Shown here: one piece after another, positions 41,178 through 49,898 of the stretch | Layout of the letters: the number at the start of each line of letters is the position of its first letter | Numbering within the stretch: position 1 is the stretch's first letter | Assembly (NCBI RefSeq): GCF_019599505.1 | Contig: NZ_RKLT01000004.1 | Span: 124,001-188,000 of the forward strand | DNA length: 64,000 bases | Source of the DNA: Haloarcula nitratireducens | GTDB taxonomy: Archaea > Halobacteriota > Halobacteria > Halobacteriales > Haloarculaceae | Direction of reading: 5' to 3' | Program-made: the position numbers and the translations under genes | Notes under the pieces: generated by a model | What the model was told of the DNA's origin: nothing | Database searches by the model: none | Seen by the model: only the letters and a program-made list of their open reading frames with translations

Positions 41178-42254
41178 ATGCAGCCGCTCCACGCACGCTA
41201 CCCGTTCCTCGAAGGGGCACGCGAGGCCGTCGAGGCCGCTGCGGTCGATCTGAGCGAGGTCGTCGCCACCGACGATACCGTCACGCAGCGGGCGCTGGAG
41301 CGGGTCGAACGTGCCATCACGGACGGCACCGTCGGCGAGCCGCACCGCCGGACCCGCGTCGAACTGCTGTCCTATCCGGTGGCGCGGGTCCTCGTCTCGC
41401 TGGTCGACCAGCACGTCTGTACCCGCAAGTACGCTCGCGCGGAGGCCGAGACGGCCCACGGGCGGTTCGCCGAGGAGTTCGAACAGACGACGGAGTTCAA
41501 GTCCACGCGGAGCGAGCGCGTCGAGCTGCGCGACCTCCTCGCGGAGTTCGACCTCGCGGCGTCGGTCTACGAGGCAGAGGACGGCTACTGGGTGGACGTG
41601 GGGACCTACCTCGACTTGGCGGCCGACCAGCGGGGCGACGAGTGGCGACTGGTCAACCGGCCGCTCGCCGACGGCCGGGTTCGCGTCGCCGCCGCCGACC
41701 TCCACGTCCTGTTGAAACAGGCCATCCGCCACCGCGTCGAGGACGGGTTGCCCTTCGACGTGCCCGACGTCATCGCCGACGAACTCGACGAGGAGGTCGA
41801 ACGGCTCCGCGAGGTGCTCGCCGACCTCGACCTGACCCGCGAGATCGACACCGTCGTCCCCGAGATGTTCCCGCCCTGTATGCAAGCGTTGCTCGATCAG
41901 GTCCAGAAAGGTGAGCACCTCGAGCACCACTCACGGTTCGCCATCGCCGCCTTCCTCACCAGCATCGGGATGACGACCGACGAGATCGTCGACCTCTTTC
42001 AGGTCAACCCCGGATTCGGCGAGGAGGCGACCCGCTATCAGGTCGACCACATCCGCGGCGACACCAGCCCGACGGAGTACTCGACGCCGGCCTGTTCGAC
42101 CATGAAGTCCTACGGCGACTGCGTCAACATGGACGACCTCTGTAAGCGCATCTCGCACCCGATGGCCTACTACGAGAAGAAGCTGGACGACGCCGACGAC
42201 GACGAACTGGTGGACTGGCGAGAGGAGAACGGCGAGGACGAGGCCGACGCTTAG
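41178..42254 (+). CDS. priL: DNA primase large subunit
   Basis: 358 residues, the usual archaeal PriL size. The C-terminal iron-sulfur domain is visible, with cysteines in EMFPPCMQALL (about 236) and in CSTMKSYGDCVNMDDLC (about 311-327), supplying the four ligands. EHLEHHSRFAIAAFLTSIGM (about 248-267) is a conserved block. PriL with the catalytic PriS makes RNA primers at replication forks; priS is not in this window. The gene converges with a small membrane protein gene, overlapping by 4 bases. Confidence 0.93.
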   Translation: MQPLHARYPFLEGAREAVEAAAVDLSEVVATDDTVTQRALERVERAITDGTVGEPHRRTRVELLSYPVARVLVSLVDQHVCTRKYARAEAETAHGRFAEEFEQTTEFKSTRSERVELRDLLAEFDLAASVYEAEDGYWVDVGTYLDLAADQRGDEWRLVNRPLADGRVRVAAADLHVLLKQAIRHRVEDGLPFDVPDVIADELDEEVERLREVLADLDLTREIDTVVPEMFPPCMQALLDQVQKGEHLEHHSRFAIAAFLTSIGMTTDEIVDLFQVNPGFGEEATRYQVDHIRGDTSPTEYSTPACSTMKSYGDCVNMDDLCKRISHPMAYYEKKLDDADDDELVDWREENGEDEADA

Positions 42255-42460
42255 AACCGCTGTCGTTCCATCCAGACGCCGGCGGCGAGCATCACGACGA
42301 TGAACAGCCCGATAGCCCCGACGATAGCGACGCCACCCTGGTCGGTCAGCCCCCCGTTGCTCGCGTAGTTCGTGGAGACGAAGACGGCGGCGGCGACGAA
42401 GACGACCAGCGCGGCGCTGGAGATGACGATCTGCATAACTGCCTCCCGATCGAGTTCCAT
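42251..42460 (-). CDS. Small two-helix membrane protein
   Basis: 69 residues from ATG at 42460. Two hydrophobic helices (about 9-29 and 42-62) are joined by a polar loop NYASNGGLTDQGG and end in a basic tail (MERQRF). The longer frame to 42622 runs over the promoter of the divergent SWIM gene and is rejected. Function unknown, conserved type in haloarchaea. Confidence 0.6.
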   Translation of the reverse strand: MELDREAVMQIVISSAALVVFVAAAVFVSTNYASNGGLTDQGGVAIVGAIGLFIVVMLAAGVWMERQRF

Positions 42461-42608
42461 GTGGCGCGCTACCTCCGGCCCGGCCAAAAGAGTGTCGAAG
42501 CGGCCCGGAGAGAGGCGTTCTGCCGCTCGCCCGGGCGAGAGATTTACGTCCGTAGAGGCCCTACGTTTCGACTGGACACACCGAGAAAAACAGCCGTGTC
42601 CGACAGCT

Positions 42609-43241
42609 ATGACGCTACTCAAGCCAACATCCGATTCGGAGCCGACCGCACTCGCACCGGACCCCAGTACGCTGTCCTCGCGCGCCGTCCGCGCCTGGAC
42701 CGAACGGATGGCCGTCCGGAAGCGACGAGACGGGACCTACGCGGTCACGACCGAGAGCGGCCACACGTACGTCGTCGACTTGCGCGAGCACTCCTGTACC
42801 TGTCCCGACTACGAGATTCGCGGCGAGCGGTGTAAACACCTCCGCCGGGTCGCCATCGAGATTACCGCCCGCAGACTCGCGCCGCCGGGCCGCCAACGCG
42901 CCCGCTGTGACGTCTGCGAGGAGGTGACGTTCGTCCCCGAGGCGGTCGAACCGCCGCATCTCTGTGGCAACTGTCGCGTCGCGCCGGGCGACATCGTCGT
43001 CGACCGCGAGACCGGCGACAGCCTCGTCGTCGCCGACGTGCTGACCGAGCGAGCGGACGAGTACGTCATCGAAGCCACCGGAAAGACCGTCGCCGAACAC
43101 GACACCAACGACGGCTACCCCACCGACGACGTCGTGGTCGAGGTGACGTACCTCGGCGACGCCGCGCGGAACGAGAACCCGCGCCGCTACGCGTTCCCGT
43201 ACTCCCGACTCAATCACACCGAGGCGGAGCTGGTCGGGTAG
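42609..43241 (+). CDS. SWIM zinc-finger protein with a second zinc ribbon
   Basis: 210 residues from ATG at 42609. A SWIM motif (CTCPDYEIRGERCKH, about 67-81) is preceded by a beta hairpin typical of the domain (GTYAVTTESGHTYVVDL). A second cysteine group, CDVCEEVTF and LCGNC (about 99-123), forms a likely zinc ribbon. The C-terminal part (about 126-205) is beta-rich. SWIM proteins bind DNA or proteins and work in recombination (Shu-type) in other lineages. hjc lies just downstream on the opposite strand. Confidence 0.8.
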   Translation: MTLLKPTSDSEPTALAPDPSTLSSRAVRAWTERMAVRKRRDGTYAVTTESGHTYVVDLREHSCTCPDYEIRGERCKHLRRVAIEITARRLAPPGRQRARCDVCEEVTFVPEAVEPPHLCGNCRVAPGDIVVDRETGDSLVVADVLTERADEYVIEATGKTVAEHDTNDGYPTDDVVVEVTYLGDAARNENPRRYAFPYSRLNHTEAELVG

Positions 43242-43261
43242 GCGAAAGACTTCGCGCTGCT

Positions 43262-43352
43262 CAGACTCTCGCTACTGCTCGCAGGTCGTTCCTCTCCACT
43301 CGCGCTTCGAGGGCCGGCTCCCCCACTATCGTTCGGTCGTCGCCCCTCGCTA
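43262..43352 (-). repeat. Dispersed repeat beginning in the hjc stop codon
   Basis: The 29 bases from the TAG of hjc (43352-43324, minus strand, starting TAGCGAGGGGCGACG) match at 28 of 29 positions the 29 bases starting at the TAG of the MutS-like gene (58727-58755). Weaker matching continues (gccctcg, then gagcagtagcg at a similar distance), suggesting a repeat of about 80 bases. Confidence 0.7.
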
Positions 43353-43868
43353 CTCTAACATGTGGGCCGCTTCGTCTTTCTCCAAATCGCCGCGCTCGAA
43401 CGCCGAGAGGATATCGAGCACCGCCTGGTCCGGCCCGTCGTCGGCCACCTCGTCTAAGGTGACCTTCCGCGTGTCGCCGACGAACTCCGCGAAGTCCGTC
43501 CCGTCGGCGATGGCCGTCTCCTTCTTGACGCGGTAGTTGCCGCCGTCGGTCGTGTAGAGGTCGCCCGGATGGAAGAAGTACCACTCCTCGCGGTCGAAGC
43601 GGACGCCGACGCGGGGTTTCGCGCCGAAGTTTCGCGCGAAGAACAGCAGCGCCTCGATCTCCTCGCCGGTCAGATAGATCGGGTCGCCGGCGCTGGATTT
43701 CGCCTCGATCGCGTAGAACGTCTCGCCGTCGCCGGTCAGCACGTCGGGCAGTTCGCGTTCGGTCGCGCTGCCGCTGGCCGGCGCTCGCATCACCGCGAAT
43801 CCCGCCTCGTCCAAGGCGTTGACGAGTTCCCGCTCGCGGCGGTCCCCCTTCGCGTTCGAATTTGCCAT
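43350..43868 (-). CDS. hjc: Holliday junction resolvase Hjc
   Basis: 172 residues from ATG at 43868. The nuclease core is complete: [28 protein letters not shown] (E at about 12, basic face), the catalytic D in [10 protein letters not shown] and the E-x-K in FYAIEAKSS (about 51-59). Hjc cuts four-way DNA junctions symmetrically during recombination. The C-terminal 60 residues are an acidic extension compared with the shortest archaeal Hjc. The TATA box at 43891-43899 excludes the upstream extension to 43937. Confidence 0.92.
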   Translation of the reverse strand: MANSNAKGDRRERELVNALDEAGFAVMRAPASGSATERELPDVLTGDGETFYAIEAKSSAGDPIYLTGEEIEALLFFARNFGAKPRVGVRFDREEWYFFHPGDLYTTDGGNYRVKKETAIADGTDFAEFVGDTRKVTLDEVADDGPDQAVLDILSAFERGDLEKDEAAHMLE

Positions 43869-43889
43869 TAGCGTCCGTTTAGCGGTCGC

Positions 43890-43899
43890 GGTTAAAAAT
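43890..43899 (-). promoter_or_regulatory. TATA element of hjc
   Basis: atttttaacc on the minus strand, 22-31 bases upstream of the hjc ATG. Confidence 0.5.
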
Positions 43900-44190
43900 G
43901 GCACGCGGCTAGCGGAAGTGATCGTTCGGGACGGCACGGTGACAGACAGCTGGAAAGTCCCCGTTACTCACGAGTCGCTTCGCTCACGGCTCCGCCGTTC
44001 GCGTTCGAGGGCCGCGTGGTTCGAGAGAGCGTTGCTCTCTCGTCATCTGTTCTCTAGCGTCTCTCCCGTCCGTTCACAGGTTCGTGGGACTCTGCGAGTC
44101 CTACGCTCGTCACGAAAGACCGCCGGTCTTTCGAACGACTACACGCATCCCTCGCTACTCACGGCTCCCTACGGTCACCGTTCGTTTCGT

Positions 44191-44219
44191 CGAGGGACTT
44201 CGCTTCGCTCAGTCCCTCG
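44191..44219 (-). repeat. 3' hairpin with GAGCGAAGCGA loop
   Basis: Perfect 9-bp arms CGAGGGACT/AGTCCCTCG (44219-44211 and 44199-44191 on the minus strand) enclose the 11-nt loop gagcgaagcga. It starts with the base after the TAG of the gene at 44220. Stem length and loop nearly equal those after ahcY (37105-37133). Confidence 0.65.
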
Positions 44220-44831
44220 CTACTCCTCCGCTCGCTCCTCGATCTCCCGAATGACTTCCGCGGTCTCGCCGCCGTCGCTTCGCACCGCCTCCGCGTAGCG
44301 GCGGTACTCCTGCGGTGAGACCCGCACCGTCTTCGACTCGCCCTCGTGGGTGAGTTCCAGTCGGACCGTTCCCTGCGGGTTGTTCCGGGTGCGGAAACTC
44401 GCCATCGCGGTGAAGACGAACCAGAAGGACAGCGACGCGCCGACGAAGTACGCCATCGCCGTCTCGAAGGCCAGCGTCTCCGCGCCGGTCGTCCAGCGGC
44501 CCGGATAGGCGTACTGGAAGACGGCGATGCCGACCAGACAGCAGAGGGTGCCGACGCCGACGCCGAACCGCTCGCGGCGGTTCGACGGAAGGACGGCGAC
44601 GACGGCGAGGAACATCGCCGGAATTCCCAGTCCGCCGAGCGTCCCGGCGAGTTTCTCGGCGGCCCGGATGTCGGTGGCCCCCATCCAGTCCGACAGCGGC
44701 GTCGTCACCAGCAAGACGCCGACGACGACGGCGGTCGCACCGAGGAGACCGAGGACGACCCCGGCGAAGACGCGGCGCGGGTCCCGCCCCTCGTCGCGGC
44801 GGGGACCGTAGGCGTCTCCGAGGCTCTCCAT
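44220..44831 (-). CDS. Membrane protein with C-terminal cytoplasmic domain, unknown
   Basis: 203 residues from ATG at 44831. Four or five hydrophobic helices occupy about 22-140 (VFAGVVLGLLGATAVVVGVLLV, then others to WFVFTAMASF). A soluble tail follows, with a beta-strand pair (GTVRLELTHEGESKTVRVS) and a charged helix ending EIREIEERAEE. I recall this as a conserved haloarchaeal membrane family of unknown role. It is the last gene of a minus-strand run starting at PCNA. Confidence 0.65.
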   Translation of the reverse strand: MESLGDAYGPRRDEGRDPRRVFAGVVLGLLGATAVVVGVLLVTTPLSDWMGATDIRAAEKLAGTLGGLGIPAMFLAVVAVLPSNRRERFGVGVGTLCCLVGIAVFQYAYPGRWTTGAETLAFETAMAYFVGASLSFWFVFTAMASFRTRNNPQGTVRLELTHEGESKTVRVSPQEYRRYAEAVRSDGGETAEVIREIEERAEE

Positions 44832-44867
44832 GGCACGGGGTTGTTCCCCATCCCACAAAACGATACG

Positions 44868-45749
44868 TCAGACGCGCGTCGGACTGGAGACGGCCCGCAG
44901 GACGCTGTTCCCGGCCCGACACAGCGTTCCGAGGTGGTCGGCGTCGACTGTTTCGAGCGTCGCCTCGGGCAGGGCCGCGGCCAGTCGCTCGCCGGTCGAG
45001 GGGGCGACGTTCGTGTCTCGCTGTCCTTGAAAGACGGTCACCGGGACGGTCACCTCCTCCAAGTCGAACGGCCACGGTCGGGCGAGCAGCCCCAGTTCTC
45101 GCACGACCCCGTCGGGACCGTCGGCCATCGCCTCCAGCACGTCGGCCCGGACGAGGCGGGCCACCTCGTCGGCCGACAGCGCGTCCGTCGCCGGAGCGCC
45201 GTCGGCGACGAGCGAGCGGGCGAACGACGGGTCGCGGCGGGCGAGCGCCCATCGTTGGCCTCGAAGGAGGAGCGAGACCACCGGCGGGGCGTATCGAGCC
45301 AGCGTACCGAGAAGCCGCTGTGTCCGGCCGGTGTCGCTGATTCCCGGCGGGCCGCTCCCGCCGACCAGCGCGATTCGAGCGACGCGCTCCAGTCGGTGAC
45401 ACGCCAGCGCGAACGGCGCGCCGCCGGAGAAGCCGACGACGTTCGCGGCGTCGACGTCGAGGGGGTCCAACAGCGCGGCGACGTCGGCCGGCCATCCCTC
45501 GATGCCGACGCTCGCGTCGTCCGAGCGGCCGATGCCCGGTCGGTCGGGCGCGACGAGACGAAGCCCCCGCTCGGCGGCGGGTTCGTCGAGAAGGCGGCCC
45601 AGCAGCCGCGACCCGGGCGTCCCGTGCGCGAAGATGACCGGCGTGCCCTCGGGGTCGCCGTAGGTCGCGTAAGCGACCCGTCGACCGTCGACAGTGAGAG
45701 AGGAAGGGGCGGGGGCGTCGGCCGGCGTCCAGTCGCTGACGGGGAGCAT
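44868..45749 (-). CDS. Alpha/beta hydrolase
   Basis: 293 residues with the alpha/beta hydrolase plan: oxyanion HGTPGSR (about 41-47), a D-x-P-G-x-G block (LVAPDRPGIGRSD, about 66-78), the nucleophile elbow GFSGGAP (about 104-110, Ser), the acid in FQGQRDTNV and the final His in DADHLG. The substrate cannot be told. It lies 24 bases downstream of the PCNA gene on the same strand and is probably co-transcribed with it, but no functional link is known. Confidence 0.85.
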   Translation of the reverse strand: MLPVSDWTPADAPAPSSLTVDGRRVAYATYGDPEGTPVIFAHGTPGSRLLGRLLDEPAAERGLRLVAPDRPGIGRSDDASVGIEGWPADVAALLDPLDVDAANVVGFSGGAPFALACHRLERVARIALVGGSGPPGISDTGRTQRLLGTLARYAPPVVSLLLRGQRWALARRDPSFARSLVADGAPATDALSADEVARLVRADVLEAMADGPDGVVRELGLLARPWPFDLEEVTVPVTVFQGQRDTNVAPSTGERLAAALPEATLETVDADHLGTLCRAGNSVLRAVSSPTRV

Positions 45750-45773
45750 CGGAGCCTATCGAAGGTGGTGGGT

Positions 45774-46517
45774 TTACTCGCTCTGGATGCGCGGCGCGAG
45801 CATGTAGGTGACGCGACCTTCGCCCTCAGCGAAGTTGAAGTGCATCTTGACCGGGAACTCCTCGCCCAGTTCCATCTCGACCTCGGCGTCTTTCGGGATG
45901 GCCTTGTTCATGTTCTTCAGGTAGTCTAACGAGAACAGGGAGTGGGCGTCGCCGGCGGTGAGGTCGATGAGGTCGTCCCGGGTGAGTTCGAGGTGGACGT
46001 CGTCGGTGTCGCCCTCGGCGTCGACGTAGAACAGTTCGTCGGTGGCGTTCACGCCCAGCGCGATGTGATCGGAGACCATGTCGGCGGCCGTGACCGCGCG
46101 GTCGATGTCACGGCCCTCGATGACGATGTGAGCCGGCAGGTCGAGGTCCGGTAGGTCCGGTTCCTGTCGGATGGAGTCGGGGTCGATGAGCGCGAGCGTG
46201 TATTCGAGTCCGTCGATGGCGATGTGGAGTTTGCGCGTCTCCTCGTCTAAGTCGAGGTGGACCAGCTGGCCGGAGTCGGCCATGCCGGCGATGTCTTCCA
46301 GTCGAGAGAGATTGACACCGATGAGTCCGCCGTCGGTCTCGTAGGATTCGAACGCCGCCGCGTCCAGTCGGAGGTCGACCATGCCGACGTTGGCCGGGTC
46401 GACCGCCCGGATCTCCAGCCCGTCGTCTTCGAGGTGGATCTTGCATTCGTCCACCAGCACGCTCACAGAGTCGAGAGCCGCCTGGAGCGTGTCCGCGCTC
46501 ACAATGGCGTTGAACAT
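45774..46517 (-). CDS. pcn: DNA polymerase sliding clamp (PCNA)
   Basis: 247 residues from ATG at 46517, starting [15 protein letters not shown]. Two topologically similar halves are visible. [20 protein letters not shown] (about 41-60) belongs to the first, and the C-terminus [21 protein letters not shown] forms the PIP-box docking strand. The protein is a very acidic trimeric ring that tethers polymerase, ligase and FEN1. The TATA box at 46542-46550 confirms the start over the longer frame to 46703. Confidence 0.96.
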   Translation of the reverse strand: MFNAIVSADTLQAALDSVSVLVDECKIHLEDDGLEIRAVDPANVGMVDLRLDAAAFESYETDGGLIGVNLSRLEDIAGMADSGQLVHLDLDEETRKLHIAIDGLEYTLALIDPDSIRQEPDLPDLDLPAHIVIEGRDIDRAVTAADMVSDHIALGVNATDELFYVDAEGDTDDVHLELTRDDLIDLTAGDAHSLFSLDYLKNMNKAIPKDAEVEMELGEEFPVKMHFNFAEGEGRVTYMLAPRIQSE

Positions 46518-46541
46518 CTTGAACCGGGCTACGCCCCCATG

Positions 46542-46550
46542 CATTAAAAA
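46542..46550 (-). promoter_or_regulatory. TATA element of the PCNA gene
   Basis: ctttttaatg on the minus strand, 25-33 bases upstream of the ATG at 46517. Confidence 0.55.
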
Positions 46551-46701
46551 GCCCCTCATTGAATCCGCGTGCGCGTGCGACCCCCAATCAGCGGACGGCG
46601 AGGTCTCTCGAACGACGGACGCGCTATCGAATACGCCTCGCAGGCCGCTTGCATTTGCGAGTTCAGGCCTTTTCCAAACAGAGGAACAAACTGTCGCCAG
46701 C

Positions 46702-47292
46702 ATGACGACAACGGACGACTCCTCGCGGTCCTACTCGCGTCGTGAGGTGCTGGCTGCAACGGGAACCGTCGTCGGCGGGACGCTCGCGGCGTCCGGGCAG
46801 GCGGCGGCACAGTCGACGAGGAAGGCCGTCATCGCCGACGGGTCGGCGACCGAGAACGACATGACGGGCTTCTTCGTCCACGTCGGTCAGACCACCGACC
46901 CGACAGACGCCCAGGTCGCCGATAGCTGTGAGTTCGCCGACTGGCCGGCCGAGGAGACGAGAACGTACGACGTGAAGCTCATCGACCGGGGACGGCCCGA
47001 CTACGAACAGTACTCGCGGTCGCTGTACGTCGACAACTCGACGGAGGTCCCGCCCGGCACTCTCTTCGTCATCAACTCGCAGGAACAGTGCACCGACGGG
47101 TACGTCGGCATCCGTCTCGAACGCCTCGGGTCGAGCCAACTCGAAGCCGCCGTCAGCGGCGACGTCCGTACCGCGACGGCGTCGGGCGGAGACGGTGGCG
47201 GCGATGGCGGGAGCGGGGCGGCCGGGCCGGGTTTCGGCGTCGTCGCCACCGTCGCCGCCGCGCTCGGCTACGGTGCGCTCCGCGGCGAGTAG
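46702..47292 (+). CDS. Tat-exported surface protein with PGF-CTERM-like sorting tail
   Basis: 196 residues from ATG at 46702. A Tat signal ([23 protein letters not shown], about 10-32) precedes a compact mature domain of about 130 residues with three cysteines. A Gly/Ser linker ([11 protein letters not shown]) and a C-terminal [22 protein letters not shown] follow. The PGF motif, hydrophobic helix and basic end fit the PGF-CTERM signal cut by archaeosortase A and replaced with a lipid anchor. The protein should end on the cell surface. Its function is unknown. Confidence 0.75.
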   Translation: MTTTDDSSRSYSRREVLAATGTVVGGTLAASGQAAAQSTRKAVIADGSATENDMTGFFVHVGQTTDPTDAQVADSCEFADWPAEETRTYDVKLIDRGRPDYEQYSRSLYVDNSTEVPPGTLFVINSQEQCTDGYVGIRLERLGSSQLEAAVSGDVRTATASGGDGGGDGGSGAAGPGFGVVATVAAALGYGALRGE

Positions 47293-47341
47293 AACCCGGA
47301 GAACGACACCCATAACCGCCTCGGCGGGTTATTCGGGGCAA

Positions 47342-48136
47342 ATGAGCCGGAAAGACGAATACTACAACAAGGCCAAGCAGCAGGGCTATCGCGCCCGCTC
47401 GGCCTACAAGCTCCAGCAGCTCGACGAGACGGCCGGACTGTTAGGCGAGGGCCGCACCGTCGTCGACCTCGGGGCCGCGCCGGGCGGCTGGTTACAGGTC
47501 GCCGCCGAGCGCGTCGGCGAACGCGGGACCGTCGTCGGCGTCGACCGCCAGCGAATCGACCCGCTCGACGACCCCGAACCCGCCGTCGAGTACGTCCGCG
47601 GCGACATGACCGACGAGAGCACGAAGGATCAGATTCGAGACGTCGTCGGCGGCGCGGACGACAGGCGCGGCGGCCCCGTCGACGTGGTCGTCTCCGACAT
47701 GGCTCCGAACATGAGCGGCGAGTACGACTTAGACCACGCTCGCTCGGTCCACCTCGTGCGACAGGCCTTCGAGGTGGCGACGGACCTCCTCGATTCGGGC
47801 GGGGACTTCGCCGCGAAGGTCTTCGACGGCCAGGACTTAGACGACCTGATAGCCGACATCGAACCGGAGTTCGAGTACGTCCGCGAGGTCCGTCCGGACG
47901 CCTCCCGGGACTCCTCCTCGGAGCTGTATCTGGTGGCGAAACACCGCCTGACCGCGCCCGTCCGCGAGGGCGACGTGGTGGAGGTGACCATCGAGGACAT
48001 CGGCGAGGAGGGCGACGGCATCGCCAAGGTCGAGGGGTTCACCGTCTTCGTGGGCGGCGTCGAGGAAGGCGAGACGGTCGACGTGCGCGTCGGTGACGTG
48101 AAACCGCGCTACGCGTTCGCTCAGCCGGCGGAGTAG
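47342..48136 (+). CDS. rlmE: 23S rRNA (uridine-2'-O)-methyltransferase RlmE with C-terminal TRAM domain
   Basis: 264 residues from ATG at 47342. The FtsJ core has KQQGYRARSAYKLQQLDE (about 12-29, catalytic K), the SAM loop VVDLGAAPGGWLQVA (about 40-54) and VVSDMAPNMSGEYDLDH (about 117-133). The further catalytic K lies in FAAKVFDG and the E in SSELYLVAKH. A TRAM domain follows (about 203-260, VREGDVVEVTIEDIGEEGDGIAKVEGFTVFV), an RNA-binding beta barrel fused to this enzyme in haloarchaea. It methylates an rRNA ribose during ribosome maturation. Confidence 0.93.
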   Translation: MSRKDEYYNKAKQQGYRARSAYKLQQLDETAGLLGEGRTVVDLGAAPGGWLQVAAERVGERGTVVGVDRQRIDPLDDPEPAVEYVRGDMTDESTKDQIRDVVGGADDRRGGPVDVVVSDMAPNMSGEYDLDHARSVHLVRQAFEVATDLLDSGGDFAAKVFDGQDLDDLIADIEPEFEYVREVRPDASRDSSSELYLVAKHRLTAPVREGDVVEVTIEDIGEEGDGIAKVEGFTVFVGGVEEGETVDVRVGDVKPRYAFAQPAE

Positions 48137-48155
48137 GGACGTGCGGCTTTTCGCC

Positions 48156-49115
48156 CTACTCCTTCAGCGTCCGGTTCAGGAAGTCGAGCGTCTTCGACCA
48201 GGCGTCTCTCGTCGCTTCCGGCTGGAAACTCTCGCCGCTCGGGTTGGCGAAGGCGTGACCCGCTCCCTCGTAGACGTAGATCTCCCGCTCGACGCCGAGT
48301 TCGCCGAGCGTCCGGTTGAACTCCCGCACCGTCTCGACGGGGACGACCTGATCCTCCGCGCCGAAGATGCCCAGCACCGGACCGTCGACGTTCCGGAGCG
48401 TCGATTCGTTCGTCGTCAGCGTCCCGTAGTAGACGACCGTCGCATTCAGGTCAGCGTCGCTCAGACTCAGTTGCAGGCTCTGGCCGCCGCCGAAACACCA
48501 GCCGAGGCTGGCGACCCGGTCGGTCGTGTACGGCAGCGCGCGTAGTCCGGCGGTCGCGTTGCTCATCTCCGCTACCGCCTCGTCGGGGTCGCTCCGCACC
48601 TCGCCCGACAACTGGGCTGCCTCCGAGGAGTTCGTCGCCACGCGGCCGTCGTAGAGGTCGACGGCGAAGACGACGTAGCCGTGGCCGGCGAGGATATCGG
48701 CCATGTGCCTGATGTTCTCGTTGAGACCCCACCACTCGTGGATCATGACGACGGCGGGGTAGGTCCCGTTGTCGGCCGGTCGAGCGAGATAGCCCGAGGT
48801 GCCGTTTATCGTCGTGTTCCGAGCCGTTATCGCCGAGAGGTTCTCGGCGCTGAAGATGTCGGCGTTGGACCCGTTCGTGACAACTCGGCAGGTTCCGTTC
48901 TTCTCGATCGCCCCCGGTTGACACCCCATGTGCGGCGTCTGATTGTACGATGCGGTCGGTGCGTCTGTAGGAGCCGGCGTCGCGGTCGTTGTCGTCGTGG
49001 TGGCAGTCGCAGTGGCGTTCGTCTGCGCGGCCGCCTCGCTCCCCTGGAGCGCGCCGGTGCAGCCGCTCAGGAGTAGCAGTACGGCCAGCGCCGACGCGAG
49101 AACGGTAGTTCGCAT
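48156..49115 (-). CDS. Secreted dienelactone-hydrolase family lipoprotein
   Basis: 319 residues. A signal peptide with lipobox (VLLLLSGC, C19) is followed by a Thr/Ala-rich linker (about 22-58). The enzyme domain then has the nucleophile elbow GWCFGGGQS (cysteine, about 202-210), the acid in GIFGAEDQVVP and the His in GAGHAFANP, the Cys-Asp-His triad of dienelactone hydrolases. VMIHEWWGLNENI is the usual oxyanion region. The mature protein is probably anchored outside the membrane. The substrate is unknown. Confidence 0.85.
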   Translation of the reverse strand: MRTTVLASALAVLLLLSGCTGALQGSEAAAQTNATATATTTTTTATPAPTDAPTASYNQTPHMGCQPGAIEKNGTCRVVTNGSNADIFSAENLSAITARNTTINGTSGYLARPADNGTYPAVVMIHEWWGLNENIRHMADILAGHGYVVFAVDLYDGRVATNSSEAAQLSGEVRSDPDEAVAEMSNATAGLRALPYTTDRVASLGWCFGGGQSLQLSLSDADLNATVVYYGTLTTNESTLRNVDGPVLGIFGAEDQVVPVETVREFNRTLGELGVEREIYVYEGAGHAFANPSGESFQPEATRDAWSKTLDFLNRTLKE

Positions 49116-49181
49116 ATCCTGTTGGATAGGCTATACGAACCAAAGCCGTTGTGACGAGTTGCCCCGCAGATACTGGTCAGG

Positions 49182-49898
49182 TCAGTCGGCCCGCGCGGGG
49201 ACGCTACCGACGCCGTTGCCGCGAGCGAACCCGACGACGGCGTAGACGAACGGCGTATCGACCAGCGCGATCGTGAGCTTCAGGAGGTACTGGCCGACGA
49301 CGAGCGAGAGCGCCCCGGCCAGCGGCATTTCCTGGAAGAGGACGAAGCCGACGCCGACGAAAATGATGGTGTCGACGAGCTGGCTCGTCGCCGTCGACCC
49401 GACGTTGCGAAGCCAGAGGGCGTCGCCGTCGGTCAGGTCACGCAGCGCGTGGAAGAGGAACACGTCGAGGTTCTGGCTGACGACGTAGGCCGCGAGGCTG
49501 GCGACGACGATGCCGGTGCTGGCCGCCAGCACGTTCCGGAACGCCGTCGGGTCCACGGGCTGGGCCGCCGCGGGCAGGCCGGGCGCGAGGATCGTGCTCC
49601 AGACCAGCGCCAACAGGACGAAGTTCATCGCGAAGCCGACGTTGACGACGACGGTGGCGGCCCGCCGGCCGTACAGTTCGGCGTAGCAATCGGAGGCGAA
49701 GAACGTCAGCGCGTACGCCAGCGCCGCGCCGGGGAGGACGAGCGTGTCGCCGGCGACGGGCAGCGAGAAGGGCAGGCCGAAGGCGAGCAGTTTCGAGGCG
49801 GTGACCTGCGAGACGACCAGCGCCGTCACGAACAGCGCGACGAGGGCGATCCGGACCGGTTGGCCGTCGCCGCGCGTCGGCCGGCCGTCACTGCTCAT
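49182..49898 (-). CDS. Queuosine precursor transporter family (YhhQ/VUT) protein
   Basis: 238 residues with about six helices, ALVVSQVTASKLLAFGLPF (about 18-36) being the family's conserved first loop, followed by FFASDCYAELYGRRAA (about 65-80). These proteins import queuosine precursors in bacteria. In archaea they are thought to take up 7-deazaguanine precursors for archaeosine. Its ATG lies 11 bases inside the end of the upstream RHH gene, so the two are translationally coupled. Confidence 0.85.
   Translation of the reverse strand: MSSDGRPTRGDGQPVRIALVALFVTALVVSQVTASKLLAFGLPFSLPVAGDTLVLPGAALAYALTFFASDCYAELYGRRAATVVVNVGFAMNFVLLALVWSTILAPGLPAAAQPVDPTAFRNVLAASTGIVVASLAAYVVSQNLDVFLFHALRDLTDGDALWLRNVGSTATSQLVDTIIFVGVGFVLFQEMPLAGALSLVVGQYLLKLTIALVDTPFVYAVVGFARGNGVGSVPARAD

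Larger units (their letters stand above)
43869..44219. other. Palindrome-rich spacer between hjc and a membrane-protein gene
   Basis: 351 bases without a gene. Apart from the hjc TATA box it is a string of perfect hairpins: 9-bp arms at 44032-44052 (cgagagagc, loop gtt), 9-bp arms at 44113-44133 (cgaaagacc, loop gcc), a shorter ggactc/gagtcc near 44075-44090, and the 9-bp hairpin at 44191-44219. The words ctcgctactc and ttcgctcacggctcc recur. Confidence 0.65.

Noticed and set aside
41085..41930. Upstream in-frame extension of MATE copy 2
   Set aside because: It is the antisense of priL and crosses the MATE promoter; MATE homology begins at 41084.
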